A DNA stretch of 64,000 nt, from contig JBBPFI010000008.1 of assembly GCA_037974965.1 (NCBI GenBank), forward strand, positions 682,001 through 746,000, given 5' to 3'. Every line of letters begins with the position of its first letter. Positions within the stretch are counted from its first letter, which is position 1. The notes beneath the pieces were generated by a model that ran no database searches, was not told the origin of the DNA, and saw only the letters and a list, made by a program, of their open reading frames with translations. This stretch comes from Dacryopinax spathularia (taxonomy: Eukaryota > Basidiomycota > Dacrymycetes > Dacrymycetales > Dacrymycetaceae). Shown piece by piece: positions 33,427 to 45,507 of the stretch. The translations under genes and the position numbers were made by a program.

Positions 33427-36400
33427 GCCGCACACTTCGGCCACTGCACATTCCGCTGATCCAACTCCCACCGTTACGCAGCGCCACGACACATCTGCAG
33501 CCCCTCAGCTTCGGGCTCCTAGGATCAGATCGCCCGTGCTGCCCGTTGCCGATCCTCTTGCTCTCTTGCAGACTGCTCAAGCCTCTGACGTCCGTATCGG
33601 CGGTACCTTCCTAGCCCGGCGCAGTCGCGGTCAAACTGCTTCCATCAACCAGGTTCGACTTCGACACTCGCGACACTCTCAACATCAGGCCGCCACATCT
33701 GCCGCAGCCCGTGATGTATCACGACGCCTTGGTCAACCTTCCGGTAGCTCCAACCTCGTTCGCAACATTACCGTCTTCATCCTCCCCGCTCCAGTGAGTC
33801 TTCAGGAATCAGCACTGACGAAATTCATTCGCTTAGGCTTAACTACAGCTTGGTGGAGACGCCTTCTTCCCCGTGGGGCGCAAGATTCAATATCGCGGTG
33901 TCACTGGACCAACGTTCCTCCAGCTCCGACAAGCTCTACTGCATCACAATCTCCTGCATCAGCTCGAATTGACTATGCTCTCTACGGTGGAAGATTTCTC
34001 TCTCCAAATCATATCCCGGTTGCGAGCTAGCCACCTTTCGCTTCCCGAGCAATCCCAGGTCGGAACAGCAACCGGTGCTGCTACTCTCCATCCTTGGGAG
34101 ATGAGGCTCTACGATTTCGTTAAGCCATCCACCACCGGCAACGCTACAACAGGCCCTGGACCGTACAAGGTGCAGACGATCGACCCCGCCCTGCCCCTCT
34201 GTTTTCAGCTCAACAGGCATTATGCCAGCTGGATTGACGCAGGCGATCTCTTTTGTACACGCCTTGCTATATTCGTTGGTGAGCGAGAGTGGTGCACTTC
34301 TACGCTAATCTTTTTCTGACTTCACGCTTACTCAGCACCGCGATATGCCTCAATCGTAGGACCGATTCCGAATGGGTCCCCCGCCCACCATCGCTGCTTT
34401 GCTTCCTATGTCCTTCAAGGAGTCGCACATCAACACCCGTCCATCATCCACAACCCCGTACACTGCTTAGGTGCCGAATGTTTGGTCACGGAGGATGCAT
34501 ACCGCTCACTTTCCACCGGCCCTAATCCAGCAGAAATGCCTTCTGCGACAATATCCAACACTTCAACGGGCCCTGATAGCGCCCATGGACCGCCTGCTAT
34601 GGAATCTGTCCTCCAACATTCCGCACCGAGTGTCATGCCAACCGCCCTTCAAACCCTGTCGTCCTCCACTCAAGCCTCAGTGCCAACGCCTTCACCCTCT
34701 CTCTTGAGGAGCATGGGACAGTCCCAAGATCCCTTGTTCAGCGGCGCGTCTCCGCCACATTCAAGCTCAACCCCATCACGAATTACATTGGCATTCAACC
34801 AGAACCTCCGTACTACCAGCGCGACGCGCGCCCAAACTCCCTTGGTGCTCCCTTCGCCGCTTCACAACCGCCACGGTCCTCAACGTATGGTTACTGAGTC
34901 CGCTCCATCGGCGGACCAGACGGCTACTCTAGTAAGCGCTGATGTTGTTCTGCTAGAAGTACCATGGTCGGCTCATGTTGCGCTTGATCCAGACCCTTGG
35001 TCCGCCCACTGCGGCAGCTCCCCTTCGTTCTCCGTCGGACGACAGCACTTCGTCCGGGGCCATAGACTGGAATACGCAGTTTCTGCCGGATCTCGACTTG
35101 CTCTTCGATTCTGACATGCAATCCGTGCCATTTCGCCTGGAAGACATAATTGACATCTCTCAAACGGCTTCATCACCTGCTCCCTCGTCACCCACTCGTT
35201 CTCCTCCCATGAATCTGCGGGTTAGCTGGGATTCTCCGAAATCGTCACCTATGGCTTCCCGGCCGGTCGTCACCCAAGCAGAATCCACTCCTCCTGGAGA
35301 TACTGTTCGTGTTTTACCTTGTACGTGTGGCTTGCTATTGCTTGGTATCTGGACTCATATGTGATGATGCAGGCTGGAACCCTCGAGCAGGGGATGTACA
35401 TCCTTTCAAGGAGTGGCAATCCGTTGCATGTGGCTTATTGCCTCACTATGATCTCACCCAGCAGCTTTATAGCGATATGCCGGATATTCTGCATACAATC
35501 GCCTTTCGCATGCAAATGCTACCGGGCCGACATGAGCATGCGGGGCACGCACTAAATGCGGTCGGCCTCCACATATGGTCTCTCATGCTGAAGGTCACAC
35601 GAGGACTGCTAGAGAACAGTTCTATTGACAGTGCAGCGGCTAATACGGCCGCGTTCCATGCTGTTCTTGCGCGACTCCACCCTCACCATTTCAGCGTGGT
35701 TATGTGAGCTCTTCAATTGCAAGTCATGATCTCAATTCGCTCATATATTCAGATCCTCCGCACCGTTCATGCCCAATGCCAGAGGGGCCACCGTTGCACA
35801 AGGCGACGGTCCGGGTCGAGTCGCACTGTCGAAGTCACTTCTCGCATTTCCTCAGAAGCATCCTTCCTGCTTCCAAGTCACCCCTACCGGCTGGCGCGCT
35901 TTCCGACCCTATACCGAATCTCTTGACTCGCTTCTGGCCCATTATCATGCCTGGGGTTCTCTCGTGGCTCTCGCCCTCGTTCATTGGGGATCACCTCCGG
36001 CCAACCTCTCTCCGTTCTTGCTACTCTTTGCTCTGTCCACTCATATGGCAGGAGGTGATCAGACAGCCCTGCGCCTACTCAGGAATAACACTTTTATACG
36101 CTCGCTCGATCCCGGTAGTGCCGACATCCTGGAATGGTTGGATACGTTCACGCGCCCTTCCAGTGATCCCCCCAAAACGGAAGACATTCCACCCGTTGTC
36201 CTCCACGTTCTGGACACTTTGGACTACGTTTGTATTTTCTCCATTTATTCTCCGTATCATCCTCTTATAAGCCTGCAGGACGATATCGTTTCACACTTTC
36301 GATCCGGCGTCAAGCTGACACTGCCTCGCGCTCTGCGAGCGTCGCTACTCGACCACGTTCGCGACTACTTGCTTTTTGGTGGCAGCAAGGTAATTGATTC

Positions 36401-37110
36401 TCCCGTCCTCCTCGCATTTCGCGCCGGTGTCGATGCATGTGGTCCTCTGTCACGAGTGAGAAGCCCTCAGTTCTACCTCCCCAAGGTGCTTCCTGACCTC
36501 CGTGGCAGTTTTATGCGACTCAGGCTGCACGCAACCTCCCCGCATTTATTTACGGCATTTGGCATGACACGACAGGCTCTCCCGAGCTCTTTGTCTCAAC
36601 AAAGCTAGCCTGGAGCAACACGGCCTCGTGGGGTGCAAACCGCAGACGCTTCCGAGCCCGTTTCGAACAGTACTTGTTGACGCCTGGTCATCCTCCGACC
36701 ACCTCGGAGTCCTCCGTGTTGGCAGCGTACTATGATTTTCTCAACATCACATCGGAGGACGTTGCGGAGTCCGTAAACGACGCGTCGACACGTATACGCC
36801 TCCTCTGCATGCTAGCAACGGGTCTCACTCACATCGGTGACGGTCAAATTCAGGTATGTTCTTGTGAGCAGCACAGCGTGCCGCTCGTCTAATGATCTGA
36901 CAGCTTGCCTTGTTTATGCACACGGAGAACGATACGTCCGAGTTGCGACCCTTCTCTACATTTGCTGTTCGAGCGTGCTTCACTCAGATTACCATTTCTA
37001 TCGGCAGTGACATTATGCAGAGTATAGGGGATAGCGAGGCGGCCTGTTTTGATCGGATCGTTCATGGCTATATACTATGTCGTCCCGAAGACTTCAATCA
37101 GCCCGATTAG
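33427..37110 (+). CDS. HECT-like E3 ubiquitin ligase of E2
   Basis: A multi-exon gene with an open frame through about eight exons and small introns (for example ~33797-33848, 34279-34336, ~34932-34990, 35712-35754, ~36471-36525, 36854-36903). The N-terminal region has DPLALLQTAQASDVRIGGTF and ends ITVFILPAP. A long Ser/Thr/Pro-rich linker (34.4-35.3 kb) follows. The HECT N-lobe-like part has GDGPGRVALSK, GSLVALALVHWG and PPANLSPFLLL. The C-lobe-like part has LCMLATGL and FAVRACFTQITI, whose Cys-Phe is at the catalytic position. HECT enzymes transfer ubiquitin via this Cys. The real start is upstream of 33427 and not resolved. It is clearly related to the E1 gene at 5.4-8.2 kb. The frame shows no stop or frameshift, unlike the E1 integrase. 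Confidence 0.7.
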
Positions 37111-37740
37111 TCTGATTTCAGTATTACTTTATTACTCGATAATGTTATGTGCCATGATTTCATCCTACTCATGCCCCATGCCCTTCTGCTTCGGCCACAG
37201 ACATGCTTACTGGTAGGAGATCTTGCGTGCCCCGACCTGCATAGTATAGGTAGCTCAGTGAAACTGACGGCATCCCTTCCCGCTGTCTGCTCTTCTTAAA
37301 ACCAGTCTCCTTCCCTCCATTTTGAGCGCTTGCATGTCCCCATCATGAGCTTTCGGAAGGCTCGACCAGTTTGGAGCGACAGAGAATTTTAACCGCTACC
37401 AGATCAACGGACGGTCCTTCATAACATGTAGCTTTCTCTACACCATATGTTCAATGTGAGAGTTAGTCCTTGCCAGGGTACACCTCCGCAGCTCCCCGGT
37501 TGGGGAAAGTACTTGTGAGAGTCAAAACGCTTTCAAGGTATAACAGCTGAAACGTGTAGTTCGCCCTAAAACGAGTCCGAATGACCTGTAGTTCAATATC
37601 GGGCAAGCAGAATAACGTGTGTAACGGCGGTCCGAGCCATTTCTGATCCGGAATACTGACCCTTGCCATGCCGTTCTCATCCGGAAGGAGTCTCCCCCTT
37701 CCATCCAACCACCATTCCGCATCCCTTCAAGGATCTTCTC
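37111..37740. other. Intergenic
   Basis: Between the HECT stop and the small bZIP-like gene. No supported ORF and no repeat are seen. Confidence 0.45.
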
Positions 37741-38303
37741 ATGGGACGCAAACGGAAAGATTCGTGCACATCTGGCGAAAAAAAAGAAAAAAAAGAGAAG
37801 CTTGCACGTCACCGAGAAGCAAATCGAAAATATTACTGGAAGTACGTGGTCGCAGCAGGAGGTTCTTCATGCCCACACCTACAATTGCTCCAGAAATGTT
37901 CAACGCGAGCGAATGCGTAGCCGAGCCTACCAAAGAACGCTTTCCGAGGCCAAAGCTTCAACCCAAGACCCGGATTCAGGGAGCGCTCCTCCTGAGGAGG
38001 TGGAGCCATCCCTCCCCCCCTTGGTTAGTGTCCGCCGCCCATTCTTATTATGCCCGTTGTTGACCCGTTGACCTCCGTTGACTGCGTCTAAAGCGTCTAC
38101 CGCGGTTTACTCCGCATATCCCCGAAATAGAGGCTGCTCTTCAGCTGGTTCGCAATCGTGACGCGACTATTCTGGCATTGCAGGAGGAGCTGTCGAGCTT
38201 GCGGCTGGAAATACAAAGATTGCGAACGACAGTCCACTTGCCGAAGTCTCCCGATCAACCTCACCCGACTTGTCAGGGAATACGACCTCTACCCTGTACT
38301 TAG
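37741..38303 (+). CDS. Small bZIP-like basic/coiled-coil protein
   Basis: ATG at 37741. Exon 1 encodes MGRKRKDSCTSGEKKEKKEK and a basic HREANRKYYW stretch. An intron (about 37840-37896) leads to RERMRSRAYQRTLSEAK and an acidic/proline linker. A second intron (about 38024-38110) leads to IPEIEAALQLVRNRDATILA and LQEELSSLRLEIQRLRTTV, a heptad pattern of leucines. The order basic region, linker, leucine zipper suggests a DNA-binding regulator, though spacing between basic region and zipper is longer than in classical bZIP proteins. It may regulate E2 genes (inference). Confidence 0.5.
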
Positions 38304-38607
38304 GCTTTACCCGTGCCGAATCTTGCACAATATCGACTGTCTCTGTCCTAGCTCGTAGATAAGGAACGTGTCATATAGAACAGACACCGCCTTGGCCCGC
38401 CTTGTTCAAAGGAGGCACTCTGTATGCACCCTTCGCCCAGCTCGCACCCCAGTAGTGTGGGACACAAGTACGCTCCTCCGCAAACTTCAGAAAAACGGGC
38501 GCTCATTGTTCCGTCATAGGCATCTGAACTCTTAAACATAATAGCGGTGACTAGGTAGGACACAGTGAGGTAAGGTCCATCCCCGACCATACCCCGGCCA
38601 CGCCCGG

Positions 38608-39259
38608 TCAGCTGTTCAGGAAAAAGTCTGCTTCAACTCCAGCTAACACGCGTGGGTCCATAAAAGGCGAGCAGTGCTTGAACATCATCTCGTAGAGATG
38701 ATCAATCGTGGTCATATCTGAGTCCAGTATTTCAGTATCTCGAGACCGCTTGGAAGCCTAACGGGACTTACCGAGTCCGTCGCCCATCTCGCAAGGCACA
38801 TGTAAGAGCTTGACACGGTCCACACCCACGACCTCGACGATGAGCTCCAAGAATGGTCCCACGAGTGCGTGTCCACTAAACTGGAGGACGTTAGAAGGAG
38901 GTGAGAGAGAAAGTCACAATGCATACTTCGTCTAGATCAACCATCACAGTTTTCCCATCGGTGCAGGTCACGGACAACTCGCCATCCGAAAGCTGGCGTC
39001 GTCAGCTCACGTTCTGCTCCCACCGGACCAGTACGCGTACCTTGTTTTCGATTTTACAGGTGAGTGTGACGCGCTTTCCTAAGAAATGAACGAGCCATCG
39101 CCCATTCACACGTGGGCGAGGTTCCGACCAATCAACCTTCTTTGGGCGCGCCTCCACGCAAGCTCCATTGGCTTCAACGTTGTCGAGTTGTCCGTTCGTG
39201 TCACCATGGTCGCTGGGAGTAGCATATTGGCTGCTCTCGTCTTCGGAAGTCTGATCCAT
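38608..39259 (-). CDS. RFA3: Replication protein A 14 kDa subunit (RPA3)
   Basis: Four exons (39259-39041, 38992-38927, 38880-38772, 38717-38608) give 167 aa. After an acidic ~50-residue N-terminus comes the OB-fold typical of RPA3: PRVNGRWLVHFLGKRVTLTC, then LSVTCTDGKTVMVDLDEF, PFLELIVEVVGVD and a C-terminal helix DMTTIDHLYEMMFKHCSPF. RPA3 is the small subunit of the eukaryotic single-stranded DNA binding trimer needed for replication and for recruiting checkpoint kinases. All introns (46-54 nt) keep the frame. The N-terminal acidic extension is longer than in ordinary RPA3 (usual total 110-125 aa). It lies inside the proposed E2. Confidence 0.8.
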
Positions 39260-39945
39260 ATTGGGGTCCTGCAGGATGTCTGAGCGCTCGTATGAGTAAG
39301 GGGAGACGGTGGAGGGGGTGATGGTCTTGGTATGGGAGCGACCTGGTCGTCCTCGTTCGCGCCTGTAAGCAATCCCCTTTTCAAAAGGAGAACTTCGCAG
39401 GGAGTAGCCTACCCGTGATTGATGCAAGGATCTAGAGTGGTCACACATAAGGATGATCGAGAGGTGCAGTGACATCCAGGGTGCGCGAGGGTAACCAGGG
39501 GAGTTTCGGAGTGTTGGCGCTTGGCTGTGCGGCGTATCTGGGTGTATCTGGGGTGTGCCCGGGAGCTGACCGGTGTGAAGCGGGACTTGACAGGTGAGGA
39601 CAGGGGTTCGCCGGTGGTGCAAGGTGTGAGAAGGGCTTGACCGGTGGTACAAGGTGTGGGAAGGAGTTCACAGGCGTGAGAAGGGTTTGACCGGAGGTGC
39701 AAGGTGTGGGAAGGGGTTCACGGGCGTGAGAAGGGGTTGACCGGTGGTACAAGGTGCTCGTCGGGGTGCCGGCCCGTGGTGACATGGGAAGCCAAACGCT
39801 CACAGAGTTGTACCTTCTACTCGACCAGCCTATGGTGTCTTTGTACATAAGCGTAGTACAATACTTCAGTGGAACTGGATCAGGGCTTGTGTACAGCTCT
39901 CGACCCTACACTTCCCAGTCTTAGTTCGAACCGGCCTCCACCGAC
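39260..39945. repeat. Intergenic with minisatellite at 39540-39775
   Basis: Upstream of RFA3. At about 39,540-39,775 there are four to five degenerate copies of a ~50 bp unit made of GGTGCAAGGTGTGGGAAGG and GTTCACRGGCGTGAGAAGGG parts. It resembles in composition the AGGGTGAA arrays but is more regular. There is no gene, and the overlapping ORFs are repeats read through. Confidence 0.6.
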
Positions 39946-41086
39946 ATGCTCGACCAGGATGTCGAGCAGCAGCAGCTCGAAATCGTTCTTAGGCAAGCCC
40001 AGAGGTGCGACTCCCTCCGCTCTATCTTCCTTTGCTTTTCTCACCGAAAACAACCTCAAGCGCGCGCGTGTCCTTGAGCGAATTTGCCTGCGTCGGTGCC
40101 TCTCTTCGTCGTTTCGAAGATCTCTTTTCGGACATCGACGATCTCGTCCGGCGACGCTACGAACGACGGTTATCCAGACACAAGCCTCCTGTTCTTCCTC
40201 ATCACTCCGCATGGGAAAGGGAGGCGATCTCGATCCCTCATCAAGCAGCCCAAGACCACGATGCAACTTGCCCACGCATGTCGAGTCTCGACCGTTTACT
40301 CTTTTTGGCAGTACACCTAGGACCTCCGGTGTACCGCATCGTGAACACCGAAGTGAGTGGCTTCACTCCCTCATATGTGGTGCAGCCGACCCTAATTGGC
40401 TTACGTTTCGGATAGGTCAAACATGGGCACGAGCGTATTGTCTCAAGCAACCTGCGCTATGTACAGCAAGTCCTTGACTGGGTGGTACGGCTGGTAGTCC
40501 CATGCGAGGACTACGCCCATGACGGCATAGCTTCCCTTCAGCCTATGCTGCGTCCTGCGCTCGACGCACCCACCAGAAGCCCCGGAACCACACTATCCAA
40601 CGAACGGTTCACGGGCTGGCCGCGGCTGTTATATTACGGTTGGGGAATCGATAACCATCTTCCGTTCTCAGGTCTGCTCCAAAGCCAATTGGTGGTGACG
40701 GTACGCATGACCACGGGTATTCATGCGTCCGTCTGATTTAGTCCTTAGTTCTATGCGCTCCTCTTCCAACCAGTCGACAGACTCGCTCACTTACAGGATG
40801 ATCATGCCAAAATATCTAGTGTTTTGTATGTTGGGGCGCTGGTGAGTCGTTCGTCCTCGAGGAGGAACGCTCCCTCAGTCTGTTACAGCTTATCGCCGCT
40901 GTAAATCAAGAAGCGCTTGAGGGAAGCCACGGTACCCATTCTGCTTTCCCTTATCGCTATTTCTATCATCACATCCGAGACGACTTCCTCAAGTCGTCTG
41001 CTCAGCTACGGCTCGCGTTTTGGAACCGGTTCTCGGCTGAAGTAAAAGCAACTGCGAGGAGGGTGCTAGCGGATGAGGTAGTTTGA
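39946..41086 (+). CDS. Unknown spliced E2 gene
   Basis: A clean multi-exon gene with exon 1 from 39946 to 40004, then 40079-~40350, ~40417-~40698, ~40798-~40842 and ~40890-41086; introns begin GTGCG, GTGAG and GTACG. The protein starts MLDQDVEQQQLEIVLRQAQ, has RRFEDLFSDIDDLVRRRYER (helical), HERIVSSNLRYVQQVLDWVV in the middle and FPYRYFYHHIRDDFLKSSAQ at the end. I do not recognise the family. Frame conservation over four introns argues that it is a real gene. Confidence 0.5.
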
Positions 41087-41329
41087 AGCCAGCGTTGTGG
41101 CTGGGCGGTAGTCCTGCAGGTAGCGTAGCGCAATGCATCATCTCCTCGCTGTTTTTGGGTAAGGAATGCAGATGACTACTGTGCACCCATCATCCAGTGA
41201 TTGTGCGGCTCATGGAAAGTTGCGGGCAGCGTGTGCCGCTGATAGGCAAATACTTAACTAACGCGTTCAGGACGCGAGGCGCGTAATCAGGGGAATAACT
41301 CCCACTTTGACCACGACCTGCTTTTCGTC

Positions 41330-42895
41330 ATGTCGATCTGGTCGATCTGGCCTGCCGGAGTGGTCGTGGACGAGATCTTATCCTATCTCTCTCATGATGA
41401 CCTTCTGAAGCTAGCATTAACGTGCAAAGGCATGCAACGTGCGATCGAAGTCCGGTGGAAGGATGTGAACACCGTTATGCTAGCGTGTCTGCTGGACTCC
41501 GTGAAGGATAGCCCCATCGGGGACGAAGATGTATGCGCGTTTGCCTCTAGGATGTACATGACAAACAGCTTACCATCGCTCAAGAAACTCGCCCGTGCCA
41601 AATGGTACTGCCAACGGGGATTAACGATGACATTGTCCGTGAAGAATATCGATGTGGCCGAAAATCTATATGACGGGTTGACTGCTCTAGCTTACGCCGT
41701 CGGGCCGCCCGCTTTCCCCAACCTACGAGCTTTCACTGTCCGCACCAACGTTCCTGCTGGTCTCGACCTTGTTACGAGGGTCGTTTCTAGCTCCAGCACG
41801 CGCATACACTTGGAACTGGCCGATGACGAGCAGGCGTATGAAGCGGTTGACTGGCGGAATGCCCTCGGCCCGGCTCTCGATCACGTCCTCAAACAATGCC
41901 AGTACCTGCAACATTTTCGCGTCACTGGCCGCGCAACGTACGCCCTGGATCGCAACGCGGCTGGCTTGCTGTCTCCCTTTCTCAATCTGAGCTTTCTCAG
42001 TCGAGTGACGATCGCACCGGAGTTCTCTTTCCAGGAGACTATGGACTTATTGCGTGATCATCCCAAAATCAGGCGTATCGATTTCATCGGGCAGAGCCTT
42101 GACGAAGACGTTCTCACGTATCTGGGTGTTCTCGCTGCCAAGGGCCCCTGGTCGCATCTCAAGCATCTCACGCTGAATACCAAGCCTTCTTTGGCCGTAC
42201 TTCTCATCGCTAATCTGCCCGCCCCTCTCCAGTCGTTGGAAGTAATGTTAGCCTGTCACGCCCTGCAGGATGACTTGAAAAGGTTCGCAAAGTGCGTGGC
42301 CGAGACGCACCCGAACTTGCATGAGCTGAAAATGGAGGTCGACACGGTTCCTTTCCGTTCGTCTCTACAATGCGTCGTTCTGTGCGATGCAACCGTACGC
42401 CTACGAGATTGCACCAAGCTCCGCCGATTCGCCTTCGCGTACCTCGCAACGCAACCTTTGATAATGCCCGAAGGCTCCTTACAAAAGCTGACGCGGAAGA
42501 TGGCGAACCTGGAATGGATCGAGGTCACCTGGCCACGATCCTTTGTCCAGCTCAACTACGGGGAAAGAAGGAATCTATTCTGCGAGAGAGGGGTTTCTCT
42601 TCTCGCCGTGCGCGATATCCTGGATAATTGTCCCCACCTACGCTCACTACGCGTAACTCGACTTACCTGGCCGAGTGACGCGCACTTCATACTGCCCTGC
42701 CCCAATCCACCCGTCCTTGTGTACGCCTTGCACGTTACGGGCCTGGTCGACGTGCTGGCGGCTATCTGGCGTTGGGTCTGGCCCGCTCTCAATATAGAGA
42801 TGCCTTCGAAGGCTACCTCTGCCCGGATACTTCATGTCGCCCGAACCCATAATCGGAGGAGGATTCAGGCAAGGATCGGAGAGGACGTGGTCTGA
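41330..42895 (+). CDS. F-box protein, LRR-like
   Basis: A single-exon 521-aa protein. The F-box is at residues 7-45 (WPAGVVVDEILSYLSHDDLL, then LTCKGMQRAI). Leucine-rich, repeat-like segments follow, with patterns such as FPNLRAFTVR, HLKHLTLNT, NLHELKME and HLRSLRVTRL. F-box proteins give substrate specificity to SCF ubiquitin ligases. Many basidiomycete genomes have large families of this kind. The ORF is intact and 230 bp downstream of the unknown gene. It may be element cargo or a bystander. Confidence 0.75.
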   Translation: MSIWSIWPAGVVVDEILSYLSHDDLLKLALTCKGMQRAIEVRWKDVNTVMLACLLDSVKDSPIGDEDVCAFASRMYMTNSLPSLKKLARAKWYCQRGLTMTLSVKNIDVAENLYDGLTALAYAVGPPAFPNLRAFTVRTNVPAGLDLVTRVVSSSSTRIHLELADDEQAYEAVDWRNALGPALDHVLKQCQYLQHFRVTGRATYALDRNAAGLLSPFLNLSFLSRVTIAPEFSFQETMDLLRDHPKIRRIDFIGQSLDEDVLTYLGVLAAKGPWSHLKHLTLNTKPSLAVLLIANLPAPLQSLEVMLACHALQDDLKRFAKCVAETHPNLHELKMEVDTVPFRSSLQCVVLCDATVRLRDCTKLRRFAFAYLATQPLIMPEGSLQKLTRKMANLEWIEVTWPRSFVQLNYGERRNLFCERGVSLLAVRDILDNCPHLRSLRVTRLTWPSDAHFILPCPNPPVLVYALHVTGLVDVLAAIWRWVWPALNIEMPSKATSARILHVARTHNRRRIQARIGEDVV

Positions 42896-43233
42896 GACTA
42901 TTGTTTCATCACCGACGTGGAGAAGGGGCAATTCGCAACGGTTGTAGTATTTCCATAATACTTCGTGTACTTCCTAGAATGATATAGTATGGCTTAATGA
43001 TTATCTGACTTCCCTGCCTGTTGGCTTCCAGTCTCCCAGCCACAACGCCCCCCTGGGCAAAGCTCCCTGCCGTCCTTCACGGGCAAGAGGAGCATATTAC
43101 GAACTAGGAATATCGACACAAAAACACGTGACTATGCCTCCGTGGGTGGGGTTTCCTTGCTGTCGTTACCCAGTGGGGTGATACCCTTCGTCAGCGCGAT
43201 TGTCTCCTACACTCCTGCCTCTGAGGTGTTCAA
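42896..43233. other. Intergenic
   Basis: Nothing recognisable lies between the F-box stop and the next gene. An AT-rich patch at 42,950-43,010 may be terminator or promoter sequence. Confidence 0.4.
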
Positions 43234-45507
43234 CATGGCGAGACTTCTTCGCTCTAACGGCCCCGTCCCAGATCTCAGCCATACCTATTTGGCCGACCGC
43301 TTGGTCCGACGATCGCTCCCTCTTGGTCCAGTGTCGAACACATTACCGGTCCCCTCCACTCCATCGCGCGAGCCCAACTTGCAGCCCGTCGGGCTATCAG
43401 CAAGGTAACGGTATGGTCCATCTCAGTGTCTTTCTATTCGCTGACTGGATTTGCAGTCGGCTTTCTGCGACATCAAACCCCACGTTTCAGGATCCCCCTG
43501 GGCACACTTTCGAGTCTACGCCGAGGTACGTAACTGAACTCACTCTTGTGCCTTCCTCCTGTTGACTGGCATAGCAGTCGTCGGTCTGCAGCATCTACCC
43601 CTACATCTCGCGAACTAGCCTCCCAAAATATTGAGCTTTCTCCGGGTCAACTGTATGACCGTTCCGTGAACGAACCGCTCTTCGAGTGGGGAAGCGGTCG
43701 CCGGTCGACCATGACAAGCCCTGCGCCCCGCGTGCCTGACAGACAGTCCGTAGAGCTCAACCCGAGGTCTGTATATTGACTCTCTCTGTATACTTTTCCC
43801 TCTGACCACCCGCACGTGTAGCACACCGTCTTCTGCATCTTTTAGCGAGGGTACGCACCCAGTGTCGGGCGGAAGCGATACCACAGAATCTCATCTCGGC
43901 AATGGGTTCGTGTATCCGGTTGACTGCGCTGGTCGAAGCTAATCTATCCGGCGTATAGGCTGCCAAGTACAGCGGCGACTGACCATCAGAATGATATCGA
44001 TCTGATGGCTGCCGGGTTGCAACCCTCGCCGTCGCCTCACTGCACCGCCTGGGTTCTCGTACGACGACGTGGCAGTCCAGATATCGACATCGTGATGCGA
44101 CCCACCGTCGTCTTGCCCGCATGGCCGTTGGCACCCCCCGCTGGTTTGCTTATACCCCACTTGTTCCTTCCCGGCTCTCGCACTTCCGCCGTCCATAAGT
44201 TCCAGCAGTTTCTTGACGAAGAATACGACTCATTTGAACTCGCGGCATGCTCAGTACCGTCAACATCAGATCTTCGCCCATCCGCCGCGCGGAACTTCTC
44301 GGGCTACATATCGCTCGGACCGCTGGCTGAACTGCTGTACCCTGCCGGCAGCCCGGTCAACACACCTATTCCCCCTGTCAACACGTCCGACGCCCGATAC
44401 TTGTCTTTCCTCGAGCAGGTTCGCCGCTCAAGTTCAGGCATGATGCCTGGGTCGGTATCCCGAGTATACTGCTTCTACCTCATCGACTGCTCAGTCGACG
44501 TCGTTGAAGGGCCGCCCGCCCCGCTACCCGGAGCCACCTTGCAGGTTGTCACAACCTTGCCATCCCTTCTTCGCGTGACACGGACTGCCTCTGAACAGTC
44601 CAGCGACAATGACCAGGACGGCCTCGAGGAGCTCCTCGCATCTACCCCTGAACTGACGGCTGATGGGGAGCAAGATGGTTCCGAGACTAGTATCGGCGCA
44701 AACAACGAATCCAACGTCCTTATAGTGTCTAACGACCTGTCAAACCCACTCGTGCCTTCTCCTATTGTGCGGGCTGAGTACGCTGTACGGTTCGCGCAGG
44801 TCACCACTCCCAAACCCGAAAACCCGTTCGCCCATATCCAAGAAGCTGAAGACTTTCCGCGTGTGCAAGCGTACCTCGAGTCCGTTTGCCCTGATATAGC
44901 ATCTCGGATTGATGAACGATCGCCTCGAACCTCCCCCGTTCGGGGATTGATGCGAATGAAGCTTCATACGCAAGCGTACGCCGAGGTATTCCAATCCCTG
45001 AACATGGTTCTGTCCAACTCCAAGGCCACGCATCGGGCCGTAGATCCAGCCAGCGGTTGGGCGAAGGAGCTAACCCCTGAACACGTTTGCGCTTGGTTTA
45101 ACGAACTCCTGCGTGGCAAAGCGTTCAGCCGCTCTACCTACTGCAATCGGTTTGGCATGCTCAATCGCTGGGAATTGCTATGGCAGGAGAAACGCCGCCT
45201 TTTCTTCAGAGACAAGGCCATCCTCGCAAATGTCCACCCCGTCGGGCAGGAGAAGGAGAAATACGACGCGGTGCTGGTGCTTGGACTTCTCGGCTTTCTT
45301 TTCGCGCCTGAGTCGATCAGGACTGGCATCGTTGCACCCGTTCAGGTTGGTCTTGCAACGACTGAGGAGGACTTCGCGTTGTACGCCAAGCGCTGGCCTA
45401 TCGAGAAGGTGGAAAATGCAATTAAGAATCACTTTCCTCAATATGGTCCTCGCTCTCGCGCCCGTGGGCGTCCGGCTGGTCGTCGATCCCGTCAAGCAGC
45501 CCCATGA
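43234..45507 (+). CDS. E2 relative of the E1 conserved protein
   Basis: Small 5' exons (start probably ATG 43234; introns ~43408-43456, ~43527-43575, ~43768-43821 and ~43909-43959) lead into a long exon ending at 45507. The C-terminal third (LTPEHVCAWFNELLRGKAFS, then FGMLNRWELLWQEKR, LGLLGFLFAPESIR and KNHFPQYG) aligns with the E1 gene at 11698-12573. It then extends into a basic RSRARGRPAGRRSRQ tail that looks like a nuclear localisation or DNA-contact segment. The middle is Ser/Thr/Glu-rich. Function unknown. The frame is intact, and its occurrence in both elements makes it a core gene of the family. Confidence 0.6.
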
